DNA from: Allomyces macrogynus ATCC 38327
Taxonomy: Eukaryota; Blastocladiomycota; Blastocladiomycetes; Blastocladiales; Blastocladiaceae
DNA length: 32,940 bases
NCBI GenBank assembly: GCA_000151295.1
Contig: GG745381.1
Location: 14,188 to 47,127 of the forward strand
Reading direction: 5' to 3'
Shown in pieces: positions 18,520 to 28,338 of this stretch (the stretch's first letter is position 1; each line of letters begins with the position of its first letter). A program made the translations under genes and the position numbers. The notes beneath the pieces were generated by a model. The model was given only the letters and a program-made list of their open reading frames with translations. It made no database searches and was not told where the DNA came from.

Positions 18520-21500
18520 TCACGCGCGCGGGGCGCCCACCACCGCCCTATGCCGTGCTGCAACGCGTGCTGCCCGCGCCTGATCGCGCGCCGCCGTCCC
18601 CCACGACCCGGCGTCCACCTCGCGCTCGTGCGTGCGCACGATATACGCGACTGCCTCGTCCATTTCCTCCACCTCACCTGATCTCGCCGCGCGCGACCCA
18701 CGTTCTTGTCGTCCTGCAAACGCATTGAGCGCGGCGCGGACCGGTCCCTCTGTCACGGTCACGGTGGGCACGAGTGATGCTGCGATCCACACGGCCGCAT
18801 GGGGTTGGGCCACGCACGTGGCGACCAAGTCGGCGGCCGACCCCGCGACGCGAATGGGTGGCGTGAGGAGGACCGACGACGATGGCGACGACGTGGTGCA
18901 CCAGTAGACGGCGTCGTCGACGGTTGGCGGTGGGAGGTTGGTCGTGACGGCGCGAATGGCACGTGCAGTCGCGGTATTATTGCCGCTGCTGCGCGAGACG
19001 GAGGCGAGGAGCTTGTGAAGGGCCGGCAGCGGCCACGCGTTTGGCGCGATCGGAGAGGTGGTGAGGCCACACGGGAGGGTGGTCAGGACGGGGAACGCGG
19101 TGGTCGAGGAGATGGTCGCGAGAAGCAGTGCTTGCATGAACACGTCGGTCGGATCCGGGAACGGTGCGAGCGGAACGAGTGACCACGCCAGGACGAGAGC
19201 GGCGAGCGGCGGGACGAACGGGTTCAGCTGGTCAGCACGCGCGCGGAGGGACGGTAGGACTGCGACCGGGGTGCTGGACGCGCAGACGCGCACGGGAACC
19301 AGCACATCTGCACAGGATCCCGTCGTCATGGTTTCGTAAAACTGGCGCGCGAGGTGAGCGAGTTGCGTGGTAGTCATGGGCGCCGTCGAGACTGCCGTCA
19401 ACCGGCGCCAGGTATCAGCAACAGCATTGACCGCGGGCGCCGCGGTCGTCGTGTCGGCCACGACACGCACCCCCTCGCGATCCACGACCAAGTCAATGCG
19501 CGGCACGACAAACACGGCGTCGTTTCCGACCGGTCCATCCACATCCATCGCGTCGCTCCCGACTGGCGTGGGCGTGCGATCCGTCTGACTCCCCGGGGCC
19601 GTCTCCCCCTCCTCCTCGCCCACCTCCTCATCATCATCCCGCACGCGCACCCACTGGTCAAACACGGCCGTCGGCACTTTGCCGCACAACACCAAATCCG
19701 CCATCAAGCTCGCGACTTTCACCCTCTCCTCGCCACCCTTCTCCACAGCGCGCCGCCACAGCGCCGGCAACAGCGCTGTGATCACCCACTTCACACGCAC
19801 CATCAAAAACTGGGCCAATTTCGCAGGCACGCGTTTCGCCGCGTCCTTCCCACCTCCCGCGCCCAATTTGCCCACTTCCGCCGCGCTCCTCGCCCTCGCC
19901 GCCCTCGGATCCCGCGGCGGGACGTACGCCCCCAACACGACTCCGGCCACACGTACCGCGTCCTCTGGCGGGACCTTGCCGACGCGGTCCGTGATTGCGT
20001 TTAAGTACACCCTGAGCGCCGGACGCACGTGCGCGACGTTCGATGTCCGCGACGCCGTCGCCGCGGATCCGACCGTCAGCGCGCGCGCGTGCACGCGCAG
20101 GATTTGCGCGCGGTCCCACGGGACCAGGGATTCGAGGACCTTCAACGCGCGGCGGGCCGTGGGCGCGTGCGGGATGAGCACAGACCAGGCGTCCCGGTGG
20201 ACCAGGGCCGCGAGCCACGCGGCGTACGCGGGTTCGGCGCGTGTCACGCGCGCGAGCATCAGGACTCCCGCCGCGAGGATCGGGTGGATCGGGGCGGTAT
20301 CCGAGTCGGCCGAGGCCGAAATGGCCGTGCGGAAGACGGTGCGCAGGGCAGTGGCGACGTGAGGTTCGGGTGCGGCGCAGTAGAAGGTAGCGAGGGTCGT
20401 GAGGCCGCTGGGGGCGCGCGCGGACGTGAGCCAGTGTGCGGTGCGTGCGAGAATTAGGGGCCACGGGGCGTGGGCGCGGGTGATGCCGGTGGCGAGGTCG
20501 GTGCCGGTCGTGCTGGCGGCGGTGGTGGGGGTCGGTTGCGTGTGCAGACGGAGCATCGTGATGATGCGCGACCGGTCGGACGCGGTGGGCGGGTGCGACG
20601 CAACGCAGTCGAAGGCGCGATCGAGCGCGAGAAGTATCAACAGTAGCGTCAGCGGTATGGCCGAGGGGAGACGCGGCCAGAGTGATGGCGCGAGGGCGAG
20701 CGGGATACTGGCGCCGGCAGCACGAGCGAGAGCGCGACGGGCCGAGATGAGGTGGGTGGAGAAGGCGCGCGAGACGTGGCGCTTGGTCGCGGTGCCGTGC
20801 ATGACGAGCTGTGCGAGCGCGGTGACGGCGGCAAGCTGTGAATCGTATGTGCGAGTGAGCAAAGCCCGTTCTCCCCAAGACACCAGTCCGTCCCAGAAAC
20901 TAAAACGCACCCATGCATCCTGGTCGATAGAAGCCCACCGCTGCCATACAGCGTCGGTCAACGGCAGCTGGTCGCTCGCGAGACTCGCCATGGTGCGGTT
21001 CACGTCGACAACGGGCGCGGCATCCGAATCGTTGACCACGCCGTCGCCTCCTCCTGGAGCGCCGTCTGCGGGAGCACTTGGTGCCGACATGCACCACGCG
21101 CGCCAGTCGTCGTCAGTTGGCGGTAGCGACCGCATCGCATCCGGCTGCGCGTCGCCGTCGTCGCCGTCGCTCTGGCGCACGAGATCGTCGAGCTGCACCA
21201 TGGCGTGCACGGCCTCGAGCAGTCGCGACGTGTGCACGGTTGTCGCCGTCCTGGTACTACCCGCGCGCACATCGCGCGTCGTACACTGGACTAAGTCGCC
21301 GAGAAGCCATCCAACGACCAGCGTACGGCGCGCGTGCAGCAGGCCGACCACGTCGCTGTCGCGACCGGCGACACGTAGCTCGCGGACGTGCTGCACGACG
21401 GCCGCGCCCACGACGAGCAGTGACTCGATGTCGCCGTTGCCATCGTCGCCGTCGATCATCATGACTTTGTTGCTGCCTGGACTTGTCCTTGCCCGGGCCC

Positions 21501-21525
21501 TCGTTACTTGGTGCATTCCGACCAT
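18520..21525 (-). CDS. large helical protein, possible FANCA homologue
   Basis: An uninterrupted frame of about 1001 codons, without any intron although all other conserved genes here have them. I chose the ATG at 21525 for its context (ACGATGG); 21462 (MMIDGDDG) and 21726 are alternatives. The protein is alpha-helical in character, rich in Ala, Leu, Val and Thr, with no signal peptide and an acidic linker near 630-650. In order it shows QILRVHARAL (about 475-484), a following VYLNAITDRVGKVP stretch, WVITALLPALW (about 580-590) and GKVPTAVFDQW ending at 625. From family knowledge, the middle of Fanconi anaemia group A protein has the same order: a YLxVH motif, a helix before LPALL, then KIPxxxYxxY. 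FANCA would be the scaffold of the FA core complex in crosslink repair. The match is short and made by eye; another HEAT-like scaffold remains possible. Confidence 0.5.
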   Translation of the reverse strand: MVGMHQVTRARARTSPGSNKVMMIDGDDGNGDIESLLVVGAAVVQHVRELRVAGRDSDVVGLLHARRTLVVGWLLGDLVQCTTRDVRAGSTRTATTVHTSRLLEAVHAMVQLDDLVRQSDGDDGDAQPDAMRSLPPTDDDWRAWCMSAPSAPADGAPGGGDGVVNDSDAAPVVDVNRTMASLASDQLPLTDAVWQRWASIDQDAWVRFSFWDGLVSWGERALLTRTYDSQLAAVTALAQLVMHGTATKRHVSRAFSTHLISARRALARAAGASIPLALAPSLWPRLPSAIPLTLLLILLALDRAFDCVASHPPTASDRSRIITMLRLHTQPTPTTAASTTGTDLATGITRAHAPWPLILARTAHWLTSARAPSGLTTLATFYCAAPEPHVATALRTVFRTAISASADSDTAPIHPILAAGVLMLARVTRAEPAYAAWLAALVHRDAWSVLIPHAPTARRALKVLESLVPWDRAQILRVHARALTVGSAATASRTSNVAHVRPALRVYLNAITDRVGKVPPEDAVRVAGVVLGAYVPPRDPRAARARSAAEVGKLGAGGGKDAAKRVPAKLAQFLMVRVKWVITALLPALWRRAVEKGGEERVKVASLMADLVLCGKVPTAVFDQWVRVRDDDEEVGEEEGETAPGSQTDRTPTPVGSDAMDVDGPVGNDAVFVVPRIDLVVDREGVRVVADTTTAAPAVNAVADTWRRLTAVSTAPMTTTQLAHLARQFYETMTTGSCADVLVPVRVCASSTPVAVLPSLRARADQLNPFVPPLAALVLAWSLVPLAPFPDPTDVFMQALLLATISSTTAFPVLTTLPCGLTTSPIAPNAWPLPALHKLLASVSRSSGNNTATARAIRAVTTNLPPPTVDDAVYWCTTSSPSSSVLLTPPIRVAGSAADLVATCVAQPHAAVWIAASLVPTVTVTEGPVRAALNAFAGRQERGSRAARSGEVEEMDEAVAYIVRTHEREVDAGSWGTAARDQARAARVAARHRAVVGAPRA

Positions 21526-23463
21526 CGTGTCCCGACGCCGCTCGGGTCGTGTCGCGTGTCGCAGGTTGCTGCAAGTTGGCCGGCGCGGTGCGCGCCTTGT
21601 GTCGCGAGCTTGCTGTTGTCGATCATGGCCATTTGCCCATCGCGACAGCCGCCTTGACCACCGCAAACATCCCCACGCCGTCGTAACGGACGCCGCTCCC
21701 ATCGCTCTTCGCGACGCGTTTGCCACGACGCGTTCGCCGTCGCGGGTGGCAGCCTGTCACGCCCCTGCCCGCACGGCCTCTTGTCCTCACCGCGCGTCGT
21801 GCTTTTCTTGACCACATGGATGACGCTCGCTGCGGCCACAACCTCTCCCTCTCGTCCCTCTCCTTGCTCGTCCCTCTCCCTCCCTCATCCTCTCCCTCCC
21901 TCATCCCCCCTTCGACCGTTGATAAACCTGTTTCTCGCCCGTTGATGCGGCGCGCGACGGCGAACGCGCGGACAACCTTTCGCCAACCTTGCCGAAATGT
22001 TAATTGGTTTCGTGTTCGTTCGTCGTTTTTTTGTCGGAACCGGTCGTTTCCTCGCAACTTTCGGACAGGCGGCGGCACACCATCGACAGTGGACGACACA
22101 CGATGACCCGCCGCGCGCGCGGTGGAGCGCGTCTGCCATCTCATCCTGGGGTGGTTCCCTGTCTGGTGGCGGGATGTGCGTGGCCAAGATTGGGCCCTTG
22201 GGCGGTGGGGACTGGCGAGGACCAAAGACAAGCAAGAGAAGCATGGAGGAAGCCCTGGAGCAGAGTTCGGGCGCTTCGTCTCGGTCGACGGTCAACCTTG
22301 CGCCCAGCCGCCGCCCTTCCACCGCCCGCGCGGCGCGTGTGGGGGCTGGCCGGCCCTCACCACGAGTTGGCGAGTCGCGGCACGCGGTGCGCCGCTGGCC
22401 GGCTGGCCTACGGTTTGGCACCAGACAGGGATCACGGAGATGGTCATGGACGCCAACGACTTTGCCGCGCACCCTCAATCTGTCGTCGTCGTCGTCAACT
22501 ATCGGCCGCTCCCCCGTTCTTTCTCCTCTCCATCCTCCTCACCTTCAACGACGACAACGACGACGACACTGTGCGCGGTCCCTTGATCTCCTCGCCCAGC
22601 ACCCAGCACTCGAACGACGCTCTATCTTGCACGCGCTCACGGCCGTGATCGGCTTGAGCACCATTGCCCGACTTTGCTCTGCTCGTTGCAGCGCGCCGGC
22701 CGCCCCTGCAAGCACCAAGTGATTTTGCTGCTGTTCGCGAGCAAGCAGCACTCGGCATCCTTCTGCCTGCGGCCGATTTTGCGCTGAGATCACGGCAAAC
22801 GCACGCCTGCGGTGGACGAATCAGATCATCATCACTGCACCCGCTGCCCCGACACTGCCAAGCAGCGCTTCGACACGGCTGATTTTGCGGCCGTCCTGCC
22901 CAGCGCGACTTGCTCGTACTTTGCGGTGAGCTCACTCGATACCGCGCGCGCGCTCTACGCCGCCTTGCTCGGTACGTTTTGTGCGGTTTCTAGCGAGCGG
23001 CACGCTCACGGTGGACGCGGTGGTCCCTCTCGTTCGCGCGGTGGTCGCGGTGGCCGTGGTCGAGGTGGTCGGTGCGGTAGAAGATGGGCCGGGGTTTGTG
23101 ATCGTTTGATTGCGGCAGCGATGCAACGTTGCGCAACGTTGCGGGCGCGGCCAACTCTGTTGCGGTTGGGCGCGCAGCAGCTGCTCACCGCTAGCTGCAG
23201 GGAACATCGAGGCAGCGCTGTGCGATTCCGTCGACCACTGCGCCCACACACGCCCGCCCGCCCGGCCCGCCCCACCTGCCCGTCGCGTCGACGACCAAGA
23301 ACCGCGCCGCCGAACAACGTACCGCCCCCGCGGTGGCCCGCCGTCGAACCGGCCGTAACGGGCAGGGCACGCGTGTGAGGAAACTGGTCTGCTCACGATC
23401 GCGCGCTCTCTCCTTCCCTTCGCCTTCTCTCAACCGACACAGCCCTCCTCGTCCTTCCTCACC
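21526..23463. other. long divergent upstream region of the FANCA-like and chitin synthase genes
   Basis: Almost 2 kb without a supported gene; the frames present overlap on both strands and are low-complexity. Contents: CT-rich leader sequence at about 21840-21920 and 23400-23460; four imperfect copies of a GATTTTGC-like motif (CCGACTTTGC near 22668, GATTTTGC near 22722, 22784 and 22880); and a 20-bp perfect palindrome at 23123-23142. A small undetected exon cannot be ruled out. The last 60 bases are a pyrimidine-rich leader directly before the chitin synthase ATG. Confidence 0.5.
23123..23142. promoter_or_regulatory. 20-bp perfect palindrome (GCAACGTTGC twice)
   Basis: Two adjacent copies of the self-complementary decamer GCAACGTTGC form a perfect 20-bp palindrome, about 320 bp upstream of the chitin synthase start. 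The form suits a dimeric or tandem transcription factor site; no factor can be named. Confidence 0.45.
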
Positions 23464-26400
23464 ATGCCGTCGCGTCCGCTGCCGCCGACCGCCGGCGACG
23501 ACTACGCCGACGGGTACGGCGACGCCGCGCACAACGTCTGGTCCGACGCGCCGCCGCCCATGCGATCCTCGCCAACGGCGCCACCACCATCGCAGGCAAG
23601 ACCCGACGAGCGCGTCCCGCTCGCAACCTTTGATTCTGGCATCAACAACCACAGCAACAACATGTACGCGCCGCCGATCTCGAACCCGCCCGCCAACAGC
23701 AACCTCTACGCGCCGCCGCCACCCATGGCCATGCACGCTTCGCCGCACGCCATGCACCATCCGGCACCGCAGCGGTACCTTGTTCACCCGAAATCGAACG
23801 GCGCCGGGAACGGCGTCGTTGCGCCGCTCGATAAGCCAGGTACGCCGCTGTTGGGCAGTCCGCACGCGATCCCGCCGCACTTGTCGCCGCAGTCGCAGCA
23901 GCAGCAGCGGCAGAGTCGTGGCAGTGGGGGGTCTGCATGGAAGTCATTGTCGCGTGTCATGGGTACCTATTTTCCTTATTGCTTCAGACGCGATCAGCTC
24001 CTTGGACGCCATGCTGACTTTGCCTCGTTCCATTTTTCCTGATCCTCCAGGTCTCGGCGGCGCGTCCTCGTCGTCGGCATCGCCCACGAGCCCGGGCACG
24101 TCCCGACAAGCCGAGGCCGGCGCGACCGCCTCGGGCCGCACGACATTCGGCCGCAAAAAGTCGCTCGTCCGGCGCGACCGTGCCCCACGGCGCAACAGCC
24201 ACCACCACCAAGTGCTCTTTGACACGTCAGCGACGACGGGCGGCGCACGCGGCAACCCTGGCGGCGGCGACGGGCCCATGTACATATCGCGCGGCCCAAT
24301 GACGCTGCCGCGCGGCAATTTTGAAAAGCCGCAGACGCGGTGTCGCCAAGTTTGGGTCCTGTTTGCGCGCATCATCACGTTCTACATCCCTTCGGCCGCA
24401 CTCGAAATGGCGGGGATTCACGACGCCGAGATTCAGTTGGCGTGGCGCGAGAAGATGGCGCTTTGCTCGATTTCCGTCATGTTCATGGCGATTGTCGCGT
24501 TCCTGACGTTTGGGTTCAATGCCGTGCTCTGTGTCCCGCAGCCGACGCGCATGAATGCCGATTCGGTCGAGACCGGGTTCGTCGCAATGAACGGGATCGC
24601 GCTCGATGTGTCGACCTTCTCGCACGCGTACGGTGGTCGCCCAGCACTGGCCTTCGACAAGTTCCTCGCCCGCGGGCAAGACTTGGCGTCGCGCGACGTG
24701 TCGTTGCTCTTCCAGCCGGCCTACGGCGCGGTGCCCGAATGCAAAGCCCTGTTTGGCCACCAGAAGATTGCGCCCGAAGATTATCTGTTCCCGTGCACCG
24801 TGCCGGGCGCCGACATGAAGGACCTGTTTGGCGGCGAGTACGACAAGTCGCACTGCCACGGCCCGCCCGCAGTGATTGCCGATACCGTGCATGTCTTCTC
24901 GGCCAACCACCTGCGCCGCGACTTGTACATTACGTGGGACGCGCTGCACGACCCGCGGAACAAGTACTTTGCGTACAACGGCGATGTCGTCGACTTGAAC
25001 CGGCTGCTCCTGCTCAACAAGAAGATCGAGGACTGGAGTAACGTGAACGGCATCGACATGCAGGTGCTCATGCAGCGCGTGCTCAACAAGGACGCAAGCT
25101 ACTACCTCGTCTCGAACGCAACGCTGCGCGACGCAGCCACGTGTCTCGCCAAAGTCGCACGGATCGGCGCGCTCGATGTGGCCACGGTTGGGTGCATTGC
25201 CTCGGACGTGATGCTCATCGTCTCGCTCGTCGTGATTCTCGGCCTCATCATGTCGCGTTTCATCATGGCGGCCCTGTTCCGGTGGTTCCTGGCGCCCAAG
25301 CTCGGCCGAAAACTGTCGCAGGACGAGAAGAACGAGTACATTCGCATGCGGTTCGCGTCGATGCGGCGCGAAAAGCTGGCCGCGCACGCCTACGCGCAGT
25401 CGATCAAGTCATCGTCCATGTCGGTGTTGACCGCACAGGGCACGCCGCTCGCGCAGTCCTTTTCGCTCGTCGATAACAACAGCGCCGGTGGCGTGCGCCG
25501 CGCGAGTTCCGAGTCGTCGTCGGCCACGACACTGCCGGGCTACTCGGTCATGCCCAACATGCCGTCGATGATGCCGCCCGACTCGCCATTCACCGCCGAC
25601 CCGGACTCGGTGCTCGCCGAAATCCCGGACCCGGACTTCAATGCGGAGGAGGCGATGCATATGATTTTGCTCGTGACGTGCTACTCTGAGGGCGAGGCCG
25701 GGATTCGCACGACGCTCGATTCATTGGCCGCCACGGACTACCTCGACTCGCACAAGTTGTTGTTTGTGATTGCCGATGGGATCATCACGGGTGCCGGCGA
25801 GTCCATGTCGACGCCCGACATCATCGTGAACATGATGGAAAAGGACCCGGCGTTCCCGGCCGACGCCAAGCCCTACTCGTACGTGGCGATCGCCGAGGGC
25901 GCCAAGCGGCACAACATGGCCAAGGTGCATGCAGGTTACTACGTCTACGAGGGCCGGCGCGTGCCGATGGTCTGTGTGGTCAAGTGCGGCACGCCCGACG
26001 AGCAAAGTGGCGCGAAACCGGGTAACCGCGGCAAGCGCGACTCCCAGGTCGTGCTCATGTCGTTCTTGCAAAAGGTCATGTTTGACGAGCGCATGACGCC
26101 GCTCGAGTACGACCTGTACCAGAAGATTCACCGGATCACGAAAGTCACGCCCGACAACTACGAGACGGTGACGATGGTCGATGCCGACACCAAGGTCTCA
26201 CCCGATTGCATTCAGCGCATGGTCGCGTGCTTTGCGCGCGACCCGTCGGTCATGGGGCTCTGCGGCGAGACGCAGATTGATAACAAGTGGGGTTCCTGGG
26301 TCACGATGATCCAAGTGTTCGAGTACTACATTTCGCATCACCTCGCCAAGGGATTTGAATCCGTGTTTGGCGGTGTGACGTGTTTGCCCGGGTGCTTCTG

Positions 26401-27382
26401 CGCGTACCGGATCAAGACGCCCAAGCGCATGACGGCTGACCCGAACATCCCCGCCGACCGGCGCGGCGGCCACTGGGTGCCCGTGCTGGCCAACCCGGAC
26501 GTGGTCGAAGAGTACTCGGAGAACGTGGTCGACACGCTGCACAAGAAGAACCTGCTCTTGCTCGGCGAGGACCGGTACCTGACGACGCTCATGATGCGGT
26601 CCTTCCCGAAACGCAAGATGGTCTTTGTGCCGCAAGCCACGTGCCAGACGTTTGTGCCCGACGAATTCAAGGTCTTGCTCTCGCAGCGGCGGCGATGGAT
26701 CAACTCGACGATTCACAACCTGATGGAACTTGTGCTCGTGCGCGACTTGTGCGGGACCTTCTGTATCTCGATGCAGTTTGTGATCGCCATGGAGCTCGTC
26801 GGCACTGTCGTCTTGCCCGCGGCCATCACGTTCACGCTCTACCTCGTCGTCATCTCCTTCTTTACGACGCCCGTCCCGGTCATCCCGCTGCTCCTGCTCG
26901 CCGCGATTCTCGGTCTACCCGGCTTGCTGATCCTGATTACGACGCGCGAAGTCGAGTACATTTTCTGGATGCTCATCTACCTGATCGCGCTGCCCATTTG
27001 GAACTTTGTCCTGCCGGCCTACGCGTTCTGGCACTTCGACGATTTCTCGTGGGGCGCGACGCGTGTCGTTGCGGGCGCTTCGGGTAAGGACGCGCACGGC
27101 GGCGCCGAGGGCGAGTTTGATTCGAGCCAGATTGTCATGAAGCGGTACCACGAGTGGGAGCAGATTCGCAAGCGCGCGATCGCGCAGGCCGCGCAGGCCG
27201 CGCAGCAGCAGGCGCAGCAACAAGCGCAAGTGCAGCAACAGCAGCGGTCGCAGTACTACGGCGTGCCCAACACGTTGTTGCGCGGTGGTGTGGCCACCGA
27301 CTTCGACGGGGTCGCGATGCCGCCGGCAATGCCGTCCGCGTTACCGCCGCAACTGCCGCCGGTGCAATACGAGCTTCCGTAG
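23464..27382 (+). CDS. chitin synthase, division II (class IV-like)
   Basis: A family 2 glycosyltransferase of the plasma membrane that polymerises UDP-GlcNAc into chitin. Exons 23464-23962 and 24051-27382 (1276 aa); the single intron leaves MG-LGGASS in frame. Residues 1-260 are a disordered Pro/Ser/Gln-rich cytosolic region. From W268 comes the class IV/V-type block (WVLFARIITFYIPSAALEM, then AWREKMALC) with a hydrophobic segment near 302-325 ending GFNAVLC. Another membrane segment lies near 545-575. The catalytic part starts at MILLVTCYSEGEAGIRTTL (704) and has the DAD of VDADTKVSPD (877-879), LPGCFCAYRI, GEDR (1005-1008) and QRRRW (1045-1049), the product-binding signature. Several membrane helices span about 1070-1165, followed by FDDFSWGATR, typical of division II. 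The tail is Gln-rich. No myosin motor domain precedes it, so it is not a class V/VII myosin type. Confidence 0.95.
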
Positions 27383-27432
27383 TCCGTTGCTCGTCGTTGT
27401 CGTCGACGTTTGTGTCTCTTTGCGTGTCTCTC

Positions 27433-27458
27433 TTTTTTTTTTTTTTTTTTTTTTTTTT
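27433..27458 (+). repeat. T26 homopolymer
   Basis: Twenty-six T residues about 50 bases after the chitin synthase stop codon. Probably 3' UTR sequence. On the minus strand it is poly-A, so a retro-inserted poly-A tail cannot be excluded, but no cDNA-like sequence adjoins it. Confidence 0.85.
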
Positions 27459-27914
27459 GCTCGACCGGTGTGCTTGTTGTTTTGGTAAACCCATTTTCGC
27501 TCTCGTGTGCTCCTCCACCCTGCGCGCTCTCTTCACTCGTGCGCAAAAACATTTGCCCTGTTCGTTCACGTTTGCTCCTTCGCACCCCCAATACCGTTTT
27601 GCTGGCGCGCTCTCGATCCGCGCTCTTCCTGTTCCTGTTCCCCCGTTCCTGCTTTGCTGTAGCTTGCTCGGCTCTTGCTTTTTTGGTTCCAGTGTTCCAG
27701 TGTTGATCCATCTGTATGCACCCTAACTATCATTCCGCATGTTCTTGCCTGCTCGCACTGGTCGTCGTCTCGGTGCTGCCCATTTCCCTCGCGCGCCGTG
27801 CAATCGGTGAGCCTGCCCACCATTGACGCGGACTTATGCGCGCAGTGCTGACCGTTGCGTTGTCTTCGTTCTCCTGGCGCCGACCATCAAATTGACATCG
27901 AGACCAGGAAGAGC

Positions 27915-28100
27915 TCGGGGTGAGTCGCGAACGGGTGGAGAAGAATTGTGTTGACGAGTTAAATTGTCGTCCGTGGTATTCGGGCAAGACACCCTAGCAG
28001 GTGGCGACAGTCGTCCAGTTTGACTACCGCGCGGGTACGATGGCATGTCGACGATATGGAGTCCGCCGGCGCCCCCATTCGTCGTGCAAAATCGCGCCGA
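27915..28100 (-). pseudogene. dead fragment of NME7 (exon 2 and adjoining intron)
   Basis: On the minus strand this reads AGGLHIVDMPSY, matching AGGFQIADMQSF of the intact NME7 gene at 30212-31515. After a 4-nt gap that shifts the frame it continues with the DNA for VLPEYH. The 83 bases 27915-27997 align with 30541-30623 without gaps at about 75 percent identity by my count, and this part includes intron 2 of the intact gene. The intron donor is mutated (GTAC to GGAC) and the acceptor is gone. Retention of intron sequence shows duplication at DNA level, not retroposition. Nothing of the DM10 domain or the last exon is found nearby. Confidence 0.7.
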
Positions 28101-28338
28101 CGAGACTAAAAGGCTGATCGAGAGAAACGCTGCTGCACCGACAGATTGAACGCAACTGTGTTCAGAAATGTATAATGAACAACCAATATCACAACACCTG
28201 TTGTTTCCCATCTCGCAACCGTTTCTCCATTCGCGCCGCGACAAACATCAAATGTACACACTCATCCTCTCCCGATCCAACTCCAGCTCATGGCCACCAA
28301 TGCCCATACGGGTGGCCCTCGACGGCTCCGCCGTCAAT

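Larger units (their letters stand above)
27383..28338. other. convergent 3' region with T26 tract
   Basis: This lies between the chitin synthase stop and the stop of the minus-strand gene at 28339. It holds a run of 26 T (27433-27458) soon after the chitin synthase stop, likely in its 3' UTR, and the NME7 fragment described separately at 27915-28100. Nothing else is recognisable. Confidence 0.6.

Noticed and set aside
20399..21811. 470-codon plus-strand frame
   Set aside because: It is antisense to the FANCA-like gene. The minus-strand reading has ordered hydrophobic periodicity and recognisable landmarks; the plus reading is Ser/Arg-rich noise.
24227..25387. 386-codon minus-strand frame
   Set aside because: It lies wholly antisense to the chitin synthase exon, whose conserved motifs settle the coding strand. 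The His/Arg/Val-rich translation is typical of an antisense shadow.
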